A stretch of 64,000 nt of DNA from Riptortus pedestris (Eukaryota > Arthropoda > Insecta > Hemiptera > Alydidae): positions 72,311,001 through 72,375,000 of the forward strand of contig CM032232.1 of NCBI GenBank assembly GCA_019009955.1. Direction: 5' to 3'. The notes below the pieces were generated by a model. It ran no database searches and had not been told where the DNA came from. It was given only the letters and a program-made list of their open reading frames with translations. Shown here piece by piece: positions 35,726 to 48,092 of this stretch (positions are counted from its first letter, which is position 1; each line of letters begins with the position of its first letter). A program made the position numbers and the translations under genes.

Positions 35726-37406
35726 TGACACCCCTGTTATTACTATAGTGGCCGACCTTCCGAACAGCCTTCAGCAAGGTAACTTATATTGAAAGTGGCT
35801 CTAGCAATTATACTTCTAAAAATAAGAGTTGTACTAAATATTATTGACAATATTAAAGTTCGAATGTATGTTCTGATTAAATTTGTTAAACAGAGTCAGT
35901 GAGTAGAATTCTAATTGAAAATAATGATGAGCCGAACTCACAAAACGTAGCCTATAAACCTTTCGACCTAACGACCCAACGAAGACCCAAAGGCCTTTGA
36001 TGCTCCGAATATAAAGGTCAAATTCGTTAACATCCCTCCTCGTCAATGTCCATACAGTAACACAGAAACCGTTTAACGATCAATTAGCTATTCGCCATTC
36101 AAAGCAAAAGCACAGGATCCATTTCAGCAAACCATCACAGACCATTCTAAATCGGTATTTTAACAAATGTATCTTTTTTCCAATGAAAAATATTATCCAC
36201 GAGATAATGAGCTTATAAAAGTTAGTGGATTATATACCTACGTCATTTCCAAGTTTCAATATAATGTTCACTTAGGAGATTAATATTAATAGGGAAAATA
36301 TTTCCTAATAATTTTCTGAAAGCTATAAACAAAAGGATGTTAACTTCTAAGATCATTGACTAGCACAATAAAAATATAGTTTATTGTAATTTCTTTATTA
36401 AAACATATTTCTTTAAGGAATAATTTATTTCTGAAGATCCCATGGAAGTCCTAGGCCCAAGACAATTGTAAAATTTGATGACCCACCATAGCAAAGCACC
36501 ATTTAATCAAATTGTTATATATACATATATAAGTTTCATTCTAATTCCATTTAAAATATAATTGCGACATTGTTATTTCCTGACTACAATCACTGTATTG
36601 AAATTTAACCTCTCTTAGATCCTCCGAGTTCGAAGACTGGGTGTGGCGGTGTACTTAAAACTCTAAATTGAACGGCTAGCATCTTATAAAATGGAGGTTA
36701 TTTATTGTATAGATCCCTACATACTTTACAATTTCAATCGATCGATGCGAGGCGTCCTAATTCTGAAAGGAGAAAATAAAATAAATAAATAAATATGACC
36801 ATGCTACAGAACCTACCTGACTCTAGTGTGATGAGTAACATTCTTTCACAAAATCTGCCCCACTTGCCAGGCTTCCCTAAACGGAACTGTACCAATACAC
36901 TCTGCCAGAACATATGATGTAAGGTTCGCTGTTCAAGTCTATGGGTGTGACTTTGCTTCTCGCGTGCAACAGTGCTACTCTTTTGCGGTTCCAAAAATCG
37001 AATTCGCATACTACGGATATTGTTTGTCATGGGACCAATTACGTCATATTTTACTATTTTTCTCTTTTTTTAAATAGGACGCCCCACTCCGATCGATTGA
37101 AGAGTGACAATAATTGTCAATTAACGGCTTAGAGTAGGATACTCCTACCAAGAGTAAACACTGCATTTCATTTATTGATTTTTAGGAAGGCACAGCACCA
37201 GTAGATAATAAATAATTATATTACTTAAGGCATTAAATAAATACTAAATAAAGAAGTTTTAGTGATTCCTGGAGATATTCTTTTATTGGTCTCATTGTCA
37301 GTAACGATAAGGTAAAATTAAATTTCTTTTTTTTTTTTTTTTTTATTTGAGGGAAATATTCGTCCCATCTTCCAGTTATTCATCTTCCAGTCCTAAGCCG
37401 AACTGC
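35726..37406. other. Intergenic stretch, no feature recognised
   Basis: Open frames at 35834-36046 and 36734-37030 (minus) are unassigned. The latter is somewhat GC-richer but starts and ends without splice or family signature. Confidence 0.35.
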
Positions 37407-38063
37407 GAAAAGCAGGGGCTGCGTAAACTAAGAAGATTTCCCTCATGATTTTTTAAAATAGATAAATCTACATACGTACTGGTAACACTTAACACCGCCT
37501 TCAATATTAAGAAGATAAATAAAAACGGCAATGAGAAGTCTTTCAATCAATTTTAATAACCACCCATCGGAATGCGTCTGAATTGTTAATAAACAGGTCA
37601 GCCAACCTCTCATGGCTGAGTAGATACATAGATAGAGATATTCTTCACCGGAAAGAAAAACAATTACTGAACTATAACAGAATATAACACAATAAATATA
37701 TTGAAAACTATTTACTAAATCGAATACTATAATTTATAATGAATCAGAATAATTTTTATCTTAAACACTCGAATTTTAGTAATCCAAGAACTAAAGACGG
37801 AGGGGGGGGGGTCGATCAACAGAGCTTTTTTGTATGTATCTCGTACAATAAAGGTCTCTTAAAAACAATGTTTGGCATTTAAGCTTCAAATAAAGTGGTT
37901 TCTTAAATAACAGAGTATTGTTTATGTGACATGAGTAGGTTTGGAGGTTTGCTGAATGCTGAAAACTAAAAAATGCAAATATCTCGGTTAATATTCAAGA
38001 TAGAGAATAAATGTATATAACGATATTTATCTAACAAAAATTTCGACCGCTAGAGTGGTAACA

Positions 38064-38120
<57 letters not shown>
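37407..38120 (+). repeat. Rep-A, left part, split by transposon T1
   Basis: Head AGCAGGGGCTGCGTAAAC at 37411, G run at 37801-37810, GCAAATATCTCGGTTAATAT at about 37975, then GACCGCTAGAGTGG and the internal (TA)n (38067-38120). T1 begins directly after the tract. The right part resumes beyond 40905. Confidence 0.85.
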
Positions 38121-38123
<3 letters not shown>

Positions 38124-38163
38124 TTGCTTATTTAAGAAAGGGGAACGGGGATAAGTCATGAAA
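38121..38163 (+). repeat. T1 left terminal inverted repeat
   Basis: GAATTGCTTATTTAAGAAAG followed by GGG, a 6-bp insertion relative to the right end, then GATAAGTCATGA. It begins at the last TA of the microsatellite. Confidence 0.9.
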
Positions 38164-38329
38164 TAATAACTTTAGGGAAAATTAAAAAAACAGTTTTAAG
38201 TTAAAGGAAATGGTACAAAAATTCTAAAGAAATGTTTATATTACTACATTTATAACATGATACCTATAACAGTATCACCATGAATTTTAAAACCTCTTTT
38301 ACTGGGTTTATAGCATAATTATACCAGAT

Positions 38330-38354
38330 GACTTATGCCCTTTCTTAAATAAAA
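38330..38354 (-). repeat. T1 subterminal repeat, left side
   Basis: GACTTATGCCCTTTCTTAAA then TAAA, an inverted copy of the terminal motif about 210 bp inside the left end. Probable extra transposase-binding site by analogy with other DNA transposons. Confidence 0.7.
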
Positions 38355-38516
38355 CCTGAAAAAGGAAACTTATTAATAAGAAATGAATTATTCAAGAAAG
38401 ATAAATTTGTATATTTAAAAATTACACAGTTTAACTCCATAATTTTTGTTTATAATGCATATTTAAACAAAAAAAAATTCAAAAATAAGAAGGATTAAAA
38501 ATATGAAATCTCAAAA

Positions 38517-40443
38517 CTAATCATCTTCAGAGATAACATTCTTCCTTGTGGGCCAACTCAAGATATTGTGGAAAAACTTTTTCTTATGCTCAGGAATATA
38601 TTGCATAGCTCTCTTTAAATCTACTATTTTGCCTTCTAATATTGGGTTCTTCTTGTTATATGCCTGCACCAAAGAGATATGGGCAGGGTTGTTGTTTCCT
38701 AATTTGAATTCTTTTACTGTAGAGCCGTTTATAAACTCGCTCACAGTGACTACACCTTTTTTCGAAGAATCAATCACAAATTGGCTATATTTGGATATTT
38801 TAAAGTTATCTTTTTCTGCGGTTTCTGGACTGGTCATTTTTACTAACTTGTTTGCTACGTTTAGCCTTAAGAACAAAGACATTTTTTCTCTTTATTTGAT
38901 GGCTGAGCAGTTTACTCTCAGATTCACAATTTTTTTTGTATAAAGCAGGCCACCAATTTTTATAATCTTTTATAAAACTTCTGTCCAGACGATTTACGAT
39001 AAATTTATTCGTTTTGCGACTGGAATTCAAAATCAATTTGGTTACATCTCTTAATGTATAATAGCGGTCCTCTCGACGTAGTTTTCTTTTGATTAAACCA
39101 AAGTCTCTGTCGTTAGGCAGGAATGAGTGTCCTCTAAGAGGCAGCCTATAGATAACTACTTGAAATCTACCTGTATCTGTAAGTGCCATTAGAAAACGAA
39201 TCACTGTGTGGTTTTTATTCTACCCCGGGCAGTTATCAGAAAACAAGTGTAGGATTTTAGTTTGTGAACTCATGTTGGTTTGTATATAATGGTGTAGAAA
39301 TGAGCACACTTCGTTCGGTCCTTTCTTTGCAAGTCACTCATGATACAGGTAAATTGCTGACTCCTCAGTATTAACATTATGAACATCAAAAGGAAAGACT
39401 GATAGCTGCCTGTAATAGAACATATCTTGTACCGGAATTGATGGTAATGAAATATTTTGCATGTAATCAAATGTCAGGCAAACTTCAGAACCTTCACTGG
39501 ATTGGCACGTTCCTGTTGTTTCTCTTAAAGCAGTGTAAAATTTGTTGGCCCTTTTTTTATCTACTAACAATTCAGTAGCGACAACTCTTTTTGCCTCTGG
39601 ATTTAATTCCCCTTTCATACGTAGGGTCAGTCTTTCACATTCACTACACACATCAACTTGTGGTCGTCCGAAACGTAAGTTAAATCGTTCTTTAAAAATT
39701 TTATAATAAAAAGAGTACTTTACGTTGTCAGTTTTGTATTTTTCCAGGAATAGTCTGTACATAATTTTGACATTCAAATTAGAGCTTAAGTAATGGACGT
39801 TATTGGAGAATAATGTGACAACTTACGTGGGAAAGAAGAAATGTGATCCACAATTTTATTGACCAATTCGGTTGGATGAATCTTCTGATTGGACTGCTTT
39901 CCTCGAAGATCCCGGGGACTTTCATTATTAAGAAGAAGTGTTTGCAAACGCCAAACTCGTTTCTTCGAAACAGCAAGTATGCTTGAAAAAGCCGTTTTGC
40001 ACACTTCCACACGTTTGCAATTTACCAATAAAAAGTATTTAAAAGATGCAGCTCGCTCTTTTAATTCTCTTCTTCGACTATCACCCGAATTGCGATGTCT
40101 TCTTGTTTTGACTGTATCTGATTGCATCAGTCGCTGAATGTGTAGATCTTGGGCATTTAGTACCAATCGACAACAGTTCCCGCAGAATTGAACGTCGTTC
40201 TTCTTCAGAGATTCGTTGGAAACATTTCTTTTTACATGTACAAGATGGACCAGTCGTTTTTGCATCATACTGCTTACCAGAATAAACAGTGTAAGCCTTT
40301 CCTTGGAGTCTTGCACTTTTTATTACATTACTTTTATATTTATCACTATTCACAATACCATTCCTTCTCTTAACTGGTTCACTTTCAACATCCCCCTCAC
40401 TACTGTCACAAAAGTTTTCAAACACATTAACACACTCACTCAT
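38517..40443 (-). pseudogene. T1 transposase, broken
   Basis: The gene starts at ATG 40443 (MSECVNVFENFCDSSEGD...) and ends at TAA 38517. In order: a Cys-rich segment CTCKKKCFQRISEEERRSIL (likely metal binding, with FCGNCC in an alternate frame), a basic/helical region with VCKTAFSSILAVSKKRVWRL, a DVCSECERL Cys pair, then the presumed catalytic core LTFDYMQNISLPSIPVQDMF, HLFSDNCPG, and HSFLPNDRDFGLIKR. The three Asp blocks match an uncharacterised transposase-like family common in insects and cnidarians. Lesions: frameshift near 40165, a 1-bp loss near 39806, TGA at 39334-39336, TAG at 39220-39222 directly after the SDNCPG block, and a frame change at 38806-38882. It would have bound T1 ends in the nucleus; this copy cannot make it. 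Confidence 0.75.
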
Positions 40444-40659
40444 ATTTATTTATTTTTTTAATCTGTAAGAGACTAATTTAACTGGAAAGGTGTGATATGC
40501 ACTATGAACTGAGTAAAGTCACATAAATGAACAAGCAGGTATCAGGAAATGTTATCAAGTGTGTTATCTACCTGGTAATGCATTCTGGTAAACTCTGAAC
40601 CCTTCAGGGGATCAGGATTAAGAAAGTATTAATGACATTACAACTCATGATTATTTTTG

Positions 40660-40705
40660 AAAGGGAATAAGTCATTGACTAAATCCCTTTCTTAAATAAA
40701 TGAGA
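40660..40705. repeat. T1 subterminal repeat pair, right side
   Basis: GAAAGGGAATAAGTCATTGAC is followed head-to-head by GACTAAATCCCTTTCTTAAA, two inverted copies of the terminal motif sharing the central GAC. A weaker half-copy (CTAATTCCCTTCC) lies at about 40741-40753. Confidence 0.7.
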
Positions 40706-40820
40706 TCTTATTTATCTGATTAAAGTGGTTAGAATGCTTGTCTAATTCCCTTCCTTTTACAAAACGATGCTCCGCGCTTAAAATATTTTTATTACGTCAA
40801 AAAGTAAATTTGACTAAAAT

Positions 40821-40850
40821 CGTGACTTATCCCCTTTCTTAAATAAGCAA

Positions 40851-40853
<3 letters not shown>
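40821..40853 (-). repeat. T1 right terminal inverted repeat
   Basis: CGTGACTTATCCCCTTTCTT then AAATAAGCAATTC, the reverse complement of the left end, followed immediately by (AT)n. Confidence 0.9.
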
Positions 40854-40911
<58 letters not shown>

Positions 40912-41175
40912 ATGAATATTTTTATTGCTTTTAAAGTTTAACAATTTTATAGCAAGGGTTCAGCCACATTTTATGATTACATTTTTCTGTTATGTTTTCT
41001 TTATACAAAAAATAAACACAGAATTCATTAAAAAAAAAAAACTATATACAATACTTCCTATAGAAAAAATACATTTATTTAAGCAAATATATATAATGGA
41101 CCGGATCGATGGACATTTGAAGAAATTTTTCGAAAATCGCGTCATGAGTACGACCTCAATAGTTGCGTTCCCATA
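40854..41175 (+). repeat. Rep-A, right part, after T1
   Basis: The (AT)n tract 40854-40906, an unrelated AT-rich filler to about 41090, then the Rep-A tail GGATCGATGGACATTTGAAG, AAATCGCGTCATGAGTACGA and CTCAATAGTTG, where similarity ends. The GAACGGACCTCATTTTCG block expected before it has been replaced. Confidence 0.75.
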
Positions 41176-41763
41176 TGGGAAATTTTTTAAAGAAGTACAT
41201 GCAATTTTAAAGATATACATGGACTTTAAATTAAAATAATTATAAATTGAATTATAATTATGGATTAAGGAGTTTGTTATCAGACAATACATTGTTCATT
41301 TTTCTTTAATTTATTATTAGATCGTATAATTGGGGGTTTATTTACATTATTAACCAGTACTTTAAGTATTGCGTTATCTGTTTGAAATGAAGATTTGAAA
41401 TAATACTTAAATGTTATTTTATATGATTTTTATTTTAATATTTGCACTTGTAGGGAACATTGGTTCTTTCCTTGAAGCGGTATTGTGGAATGAGTAAACA
41501 AAAAAAAATTAATTCGAGTTGGTTATTCCAGAATTGGAAGAGACAGTCAATTTTGTAATTTTACACCTTTAGGTAAATAAGTTCTCCTTCAAAGGAAGTT
41601 TATGCCGGCCCATAATAGGTAGAGCCAGTTGTTGGTTTTGGAGGCCCGAGAGAGCCATCATCCTTGATCTAGCTAGGTAATGTTTAGGATAAGAGGACCC
41701 GTGGGCGCAACTAACTACATTATCCTTGTCTAGTGCACTATTCGTATTTTTCAACCGTAACAT
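41176..41763. other. AT-rich stretch, no feature recognised
   Basis: The minus frames at 40990-41292 and 41569-41901 overlap Rep-A sequence and are not called. Confidence 0.4.
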
Positions 41764-42596
41764 AAAAAGTCCGTCACGCAGGGGCAGGGTAAACTCAGCT
41801 GATTCCCGACGCGAAGGTTTACAATAAATAAATCTACATACTGGTAACACCACCCTGAATATTAAGTGAATTAATACAGACATTAATGAAAAAAATTTCA
41901 ATTAGTTTACAAGTTAATAACCTCTACAACAGAGGATTATGAATTCTAAAAAAATAGTCCAGACACTTAGAGCTGAATAGATATATATATACATTTTATT
42001 GAAAACTCTTTAATATAACAAGTGCTGTAATTTACAATGAATCAGAATCATTTTTATCTCAATCACTCAAATTTTAGTAATCCAAGAACAGTAGAAGTGG
42101 GGATCAATAGAACGTATTTGAATATATCTCACAAAGTAAAAGTTCCATGAAAAGAATATTTGGTATTTAACCATGGAATGAAGAGTTTCATAATATAACA
42201 GCTTATTATTATTACATGAAAAGGAATGGGGATTTACTCAAAGCCGAAAATTATAAAATCCAAATATCTCCAGTAGTATTAGTGATAAAGAAAATATTTA
42301 TAGATCATTCAATTTGCCATGGTTTTATACAATATTTCGATCCGACGCATAGTAACAGAGATATTTTTAATTTTCTGATACAGGTCCGATGTCAGCGATT
42401 AAAATATTGAGTTCGGTAAGGATAAAAAAAAATTGGGACCGCTAGAACTTTAACAGACAAATATATATAATTTTGAACTGACCACATTTTCGTCATCCCA
42501 TGGGTCAGATCGATGGACATTTGAAGAACATTTTCAAAAATCGCATCATGAATACAACCTCAATAGCTGATTCCCATTAAGATAAATCTGCTAAAA
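41764..42596 (+). repeat. Rep-A, near full length
   Basis: Head AAAAAGTCCGTCACGCAGGG at 41764, blocks AATGAATCAGAATCATTTTT, ATATCTCCAGTAGTATT, TTTCGATCCGACGCATAGTA, a shrunken (TA)3 tract near 42465, then the tail GGATCGATGGACATTTGAAG... ending AAATCTGCTAAAA at 42596. Confidence 0.9.
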
Positions 42597-44527
42597 AAAC
42601 AGTACCTAGTAGAAATAACGAGCCAGATCTTTGAATAGAATATTTCAATTCCTATAGCTTCATACAGTTTTCTTTCAACTATAAGGGTTGTATTTTTCGT
42701 GGGCCTAAACTTTGTCCGTTCAAAACTAAAAATAAAAAGAACAGCGTATAATGAACCTAAATGAACAATTACAAGAAATACGGGATCCAAAAGTGCAGAT
42801 GTTGGGCCCATTGAATTGACAAAGTATCATTTGCGGAAAGTGAAATAATTATTCCCAAGACAACTATTTCTATAATTTCTTCGTTTAATCGTTATTTCTA
42901 ATTGCAATTTTATCATCACCACCTATTTCTATTTTTTCGTAAATTTGATAATTATCTTCAATTCTATATTATATTTAATCATTTTCTATTAATAATAACA
43001 AAATATTTAATATCAATTCAATTATTTACATTTTAGTTGATTAAGCTGGCCTCAATAAGAGTGTTTAATGATAAATTTATTGTGATATGAAAATTATGGA
43101 ATTGATGAGAAAGAAGGAGCTTATATAAAGAGAATTAAATTATATTATAAAGGAAAACTGAGGATTATTAATGTAAACAATCTTATATAAATATTTTTCC
43201 TATATAGTGAAAAGTCAATTTCAACACGACCAGCTAAATTTAGATATTCTATATTGGAAGGAAGCTAATTATAAATTCTCTTTTAGTATCGAAGCTTCAC
43301 CAACAGCAAGCGTAGTTTAAAATTTAAAATACTACTACAGTTTAATGAAATATTTCAGTTTTCTAAAGTTCGAATAAAATTTACATTAATTTCCAACTGT
43401 TAGTATTTCTTACTGTTTTAAAATATCTAATACGATACAAACTCTAACAATATCATTAATTAAAAAAGACAAAACTATAAATCAACTAAAATATATACAA
43501 TTATACCTACACATATCTCCCTGTCTGGTTCACTTTCTCCAATTAAATAATGAGCCATAGAGTGTCCCCTGATATAGGATAATATCTGTAAATTATATTC
43601 CGTGATATTTTTCGATCCGGATGCATTGGAACGGAGATTTCAGATATCACTTTCGCATGAAATAATTATACATCATGTTCAACGAAACATTTTGTTTATT
43701 TATTTTATTATTTAAAATAACATATAATCAGTTTTTTCATGTCATCAATAATGATTTATGATCAGTAATGTACTTGTGGATTACTTGTTATTTGACTGTT
43801 ACCTAAATCGATATTTATGTCCTTCATATGTAACTAAAACTCAAGTTCGTTCACGGCCGCCGTTGGTTTGGGAGTATATGATTAGAGAAGTTGTGAAATG
43901 TTATTAATGTCCCGAATAACTTCGTTGCTATTAATAGCATGGAAAAAACTTTAACGCAGACTACTAGGGAGAGTTTTCATATTTGGCGTTTTTCTATATA
44001 CTCAATTATTATCGCATAATCATTTAATTTTTACATGTAGCATTTATATCACTGCATTTTCTGCTTAAATTTCAAGTAATGTACTATGCTGGGATATTAT
44101 AAAGAAAACATGAAGGACAGAATGTGAGAAAAAAAAAAACATCATTCTGGCAAGAACATTCTATTATCAAAACATGTACATTACACATCTCAGTTTTATA
44201 CGCCATAAACAAATCCATTCCTCAATAATCATCATAAATATTTAAGTAAGTATGCTACCTCATTACGTTGAAAAACTGAATTAACCACTAACATTCCTTC
44301 ACTCTTCATCTAAAAATATTCACTTATTAGGAACTTCTTGAATCTTATAACATTTTTAGATTTTAGTGCAATATAGTACTATGATTCCTTGAATGAAAAC
44401 TTATGAACAAACAACAGCTAGTCAAAAAAATAGTTAATTAAGGGCTAACATTAGCTATGTTAGTTGATATTACAATTAACTAATATATTGTTTGTTTACA
44501 ATATTGCTACTGTTATTAATGATTAGT
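42597..44527. other. AT-rich stretch with a short Rep-A fragment
   Basis: At about 43560-43650 the words GATATAGGATAATATCTG, TTTTTCGATCCGGATGCATT and AACGGAGAT match the Rep-A middle. Otherwise nothing was recognised. Confidence 0.4.
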
Positions 44528-44720
44528 TAATGTGTTAGTCTTCGTGAGAGTCGTGGGTTCCATTTCCAATTGAAATTGGAATTAATTTAGTGATAGAGTC
44601 TCTAAATAAAATCCTTATCTCCTCGGGCTAGAAAAGTGGTGTGTGTAACCTGTGATAGGGTGGTGTACCTCTAGCCCGCCCCGATAGCGCGTTACAATGT
44701 GTACGTTGTAATATTTTTAT
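44528..44720 (+). mobile_element. SINE S1, diverged copy
   Basis: TAATGTGTTAGTCTTCGTG and GTCGTGGGTTCCATTTCC (degraded B box) precede ATTAATTTAGTGATAGAG, CTCGGGCTAGAAAAGTGG and a duplicated TAACCTGTGATAGG segment. The tail has TACGTTGTAATATTTTTATT. Confidence 0.6.
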
Positions 44721-45442
44721 TTATTTGGTTTATGCGCCACATCAATGGCGATTGGCAATCATTATAATATATAACATTAAGCAATGTTGTTATATTAAAA
44801 AATAACAATAGTATAAATACTCAGATAGCTGTAGGTATTTCTGATTAAAAAAAAAAGGTTGATAAACATTTAACAGATTATGCTCCATCATGTTCGCTAA
44901 GAATGTAAAGCATCACAAATGCAAGGGGGAGAGCGAAAAAACTGGATACGGCACTAGACTCAAAACTTTGAAGTCATAAAGCCTATTGTGAGACGGCAGT
45001 GCTGAGCCCAATACTCAATATCTCGAGAAAGGCTGGGAGGAGATGTCTAAATTTAGCAAGGGATTGTTCACTATCTGTTCTTGTATCTCTTTGTCGCGGG
45101 GCTTGTAACAATCCTACCCAACTCAGATCCTAGCACTGACGTCACTGTTCACAACTCAGGCAGCAAGTTTGAAGCCTTCCTTTCAAATGTTCTTCCACGA
45201 TCGGCTTAGCACTTACTTTCTATCTCCACTTTGTAGAGGAGCTCTACTATTGTATGTTCTTTCTTAAGTCTAAAAGGGGTTTATTTCTATGAATGGCTTT
45301 GATATTTTACTACGAGTGTCCCGTGTAGTTACTAAATTGATAGTAACTTCACTGAATGCATTTTTAACAAAACACATTGCTTTAACTTATTACTTATAAT
45401 TAATTTCCAACTGGAATTTAGTCAATTTCTACGTAATTAAAA
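44721..45442. other. Intergenic, mixed composition
   Basis: The segment 44890-45250 is less AT-rich than average, but all frames are interrupted and no family motif was recognised. It may be an old retrotransposon remnant. Confidence 0.3.
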
Positions 45443-45780
45443 GATCTTCTAATCACTTGGAGAGAGAGAAAAAGACGTCCAAATCTTCACAAATTTATTT
45501 ATTTTATTTTAGGATTTGACTTAAGTACATTTATTATGTTCATTTCTGTTAGATATTTATTTTGTGTTTTTATTTATTGTTATGAAGATTATTAATGACC
45601 CTGTTAATGTATAGAGATTTTATTGTTTTTCATGTGTAGCTCTGAAGATGGAGACGATAGTCTTCGAAAGCGCTTAGCACCGAAATAAAAACAAAATTGT
45701 CAAGAATTGGACGTCTTTTTCTCTCTCCGAGTAAAAATATTCTTCACTTCCAACAACACTGCTGTGGAATCTTCTAATCA
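45443..45780 (+). mobile_element. P3: inverted-repeat insert with 12-bp flanking repeats and hammerhead-like core
   Basis: ATCTTCTAATCA occurs at 45443-45454 and 45769-45780. Inside, the arms 45459-45491 and 45697-45728 are imperfect reverse complements containing GAGAGAAAAAGACGTCCAA. Near the right arm lies CTGAAGA (45642-45648), stem II GGAGAC-GATA-GTCTTC (45650-45665), GAAA (45666-45669), AGCGCT (45669-45674), T, and AGC (45676-45678), which can pair with GCT at 45639-45641 as stem I. This is the order of a type I hammerhead ribozyme with a very short, self-complementary stem III. An extra T before stem II departs from the consensus. Penelope-like retroelements carry such motifs, but no polymerase sequence is present here. 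Confidence 0.6.
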
Positions 45781-47040
<1,260 letters not shown>

Positions 47041-47239
47041 TCACTCCCACACTCTCCTTCCAAATTTGTAAACTCTTTTTTCCAGACAGTATCTTAAATA
47101 CAGTTTCTTATCATTGAAACGAAATTGGTAATTGTGGGGTTAGTCGAGGTTTTTACCGGAGGCCAAACAATTAAACTAAGCAAATGATTTACTACGTAAT
47201 TAAAAAACGTAGTTATTAATAACTTCTAAACTTTTGTTT

Positions 47240-47415
47240 GAAAGTGACACACGTTATCTCCGTTTCAATGCGTCGGATCGAAAAATGCCAAAGAACATAA
47301 TTTATATTCTTTTGGTGACAAACAAAAATGCTATTATAAAAATCTCTTCGAACTCTCATAGGCCCGGAGGTATAGGGAATGTTTTATTTCCTCCCAGTCT
47401 AAACCATCTGCCTCC
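47240..47415 (-). repeat. Rep-A middle fragment
   Basis: The + strand reads GTTATCTCCGTTTCAATGCG and TCGGATCGAAAAATG, the reverse complement of the CGATCCGACGCATAGTAACGG block. Confidence 0.55.
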
Positions 47416-47877
47416 CCCTTAGTCGAATGAGAGGCATGAACACTAGGATATATAGCAAGATGAACTTATTTATATTAAACTATTTTACTTCGATATACAA
47501 GCTAAACCCAACCTGTTGTCTCTTTTCCATTAGATTGCGAATACTTAGCTATTGGTTTGTATTCCTGCCAGACGAATGCCAGTAAGTTACCAATCAGACA
47601 AATGGCAGAATGTGATTGTTGGAGCTCTCTAATCCGCGCGCTCGTGTCATAGGCTGTGAAGATGCCCCTTCACCCCAGCTGGAGAGATGAAAGTGGAGAA
47701 GAGCATGGAGTTATTTCAGCAGTAATCTGCCCAATGTACATACAAATGATGCTATTACTAGGTAGCCCACGTACTTGCCCTCATGGCATTGTTATACCAG
47801 CTCAGAAACCATTGCTACCATGGCAACTCTCTATCTTTATTCAACTCTCATTTACCCTTTCTTCATACAACACTATA
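47416..47877. other. Intergenic, locally GC-richer segment
   Basis: The stretch 47620-47860 is less AT-rich and open in one + frame, but that frame runs into the downstream SINE and shows no motif. Confidence 0.3.
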
Positions 47878-48092
47878 GGGGTGAGGTTAGCCATGTATGT
47901 TAGGGCGTTGGTCTTAATCTCCTATGGTAAACCTAGAGTGGCGGGTTCGATTCCCGCCCTGGGCAGTAGAAATTTATTTAGTGACAACTCATTAAATAAA
48001 TTCCTTAGTCCCACCCTGGCTAGAATAGGGTGGTTCCCTGAAGATAACTCGTCCCAATTAGCTAAATTAGCGTGGACGTAAATAAATAATAA
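47878..48092 (+). mobile_element. SINE S1, best-preserved promoter
   Basis: It begins GGGGTGAGGTTAGCCATG and has GTTAGGGCGTTGGTCTTAAT and a canonical pol III B box GGTTCGATTCC at 47944-47954. A stem partner CCGCCCTGGGCA follows, then ATTTATTTAGTGACAACTC, CCCACCCTGGCTAGAATAGG, CGTCCCAATTAGC and the tail GTGGACGTAAATAAATAATA. A target duplication was not resolved. Because the B box is intact this is the copy most likely to still bind TFIIIC. Confidence 0.88.

Larger units (their letters stand above)
38121..40853 (-). mobile_element. T1: DNA transposon with terminal and subterminal inverted repeats
   Basis: The left end 38121-38143 and right end (reverse complement of 40831-40853) are identical over 23 bp, reading GAATTGCTTATTTAAGAAAG and GGG inward. 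Pairing continues as GATAAGTCA after a 6-bp insertion (AACGGG) on the left. Both ends abut (TA)n, 38067-38120 and 40854-40906, so a TA-containing target duplication is likely but cannot be sized inside the tract. A decayed transposase occupies the minus strand at 38517-40443. The motif GACTTATNCCCTTTCTTAAATAA recurs subterminally. The host of the insertion is a Rep-A copy whose head lies left and whose tail lies right. Superfamily is not assigned. Confidence 0.85.

Noticed and set aside
36734..37030. 98-codon minus-strand frame with mixed composition
   Set aside because: No family motif, no convincing exon boundaries, and part runs into AAATAAATAAA simple sequence.
38548..40461. Plus-strand frames across T1
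   Set aside because: Shadows of the minus-strand transposase, which alone has family motifs.
47878..47963. tRNA gene
   Set aside because: A and B boxes are present but the sequence continues into the shared S1 body and tail and lacks a full cloverleaf, so it is a SINE head.
47656..48081. 141-codon plus-strand frame
   Set aside because: Its second half is SINE S1 sequence, so the continuous frame is accidental; the first half has no recognised domain.
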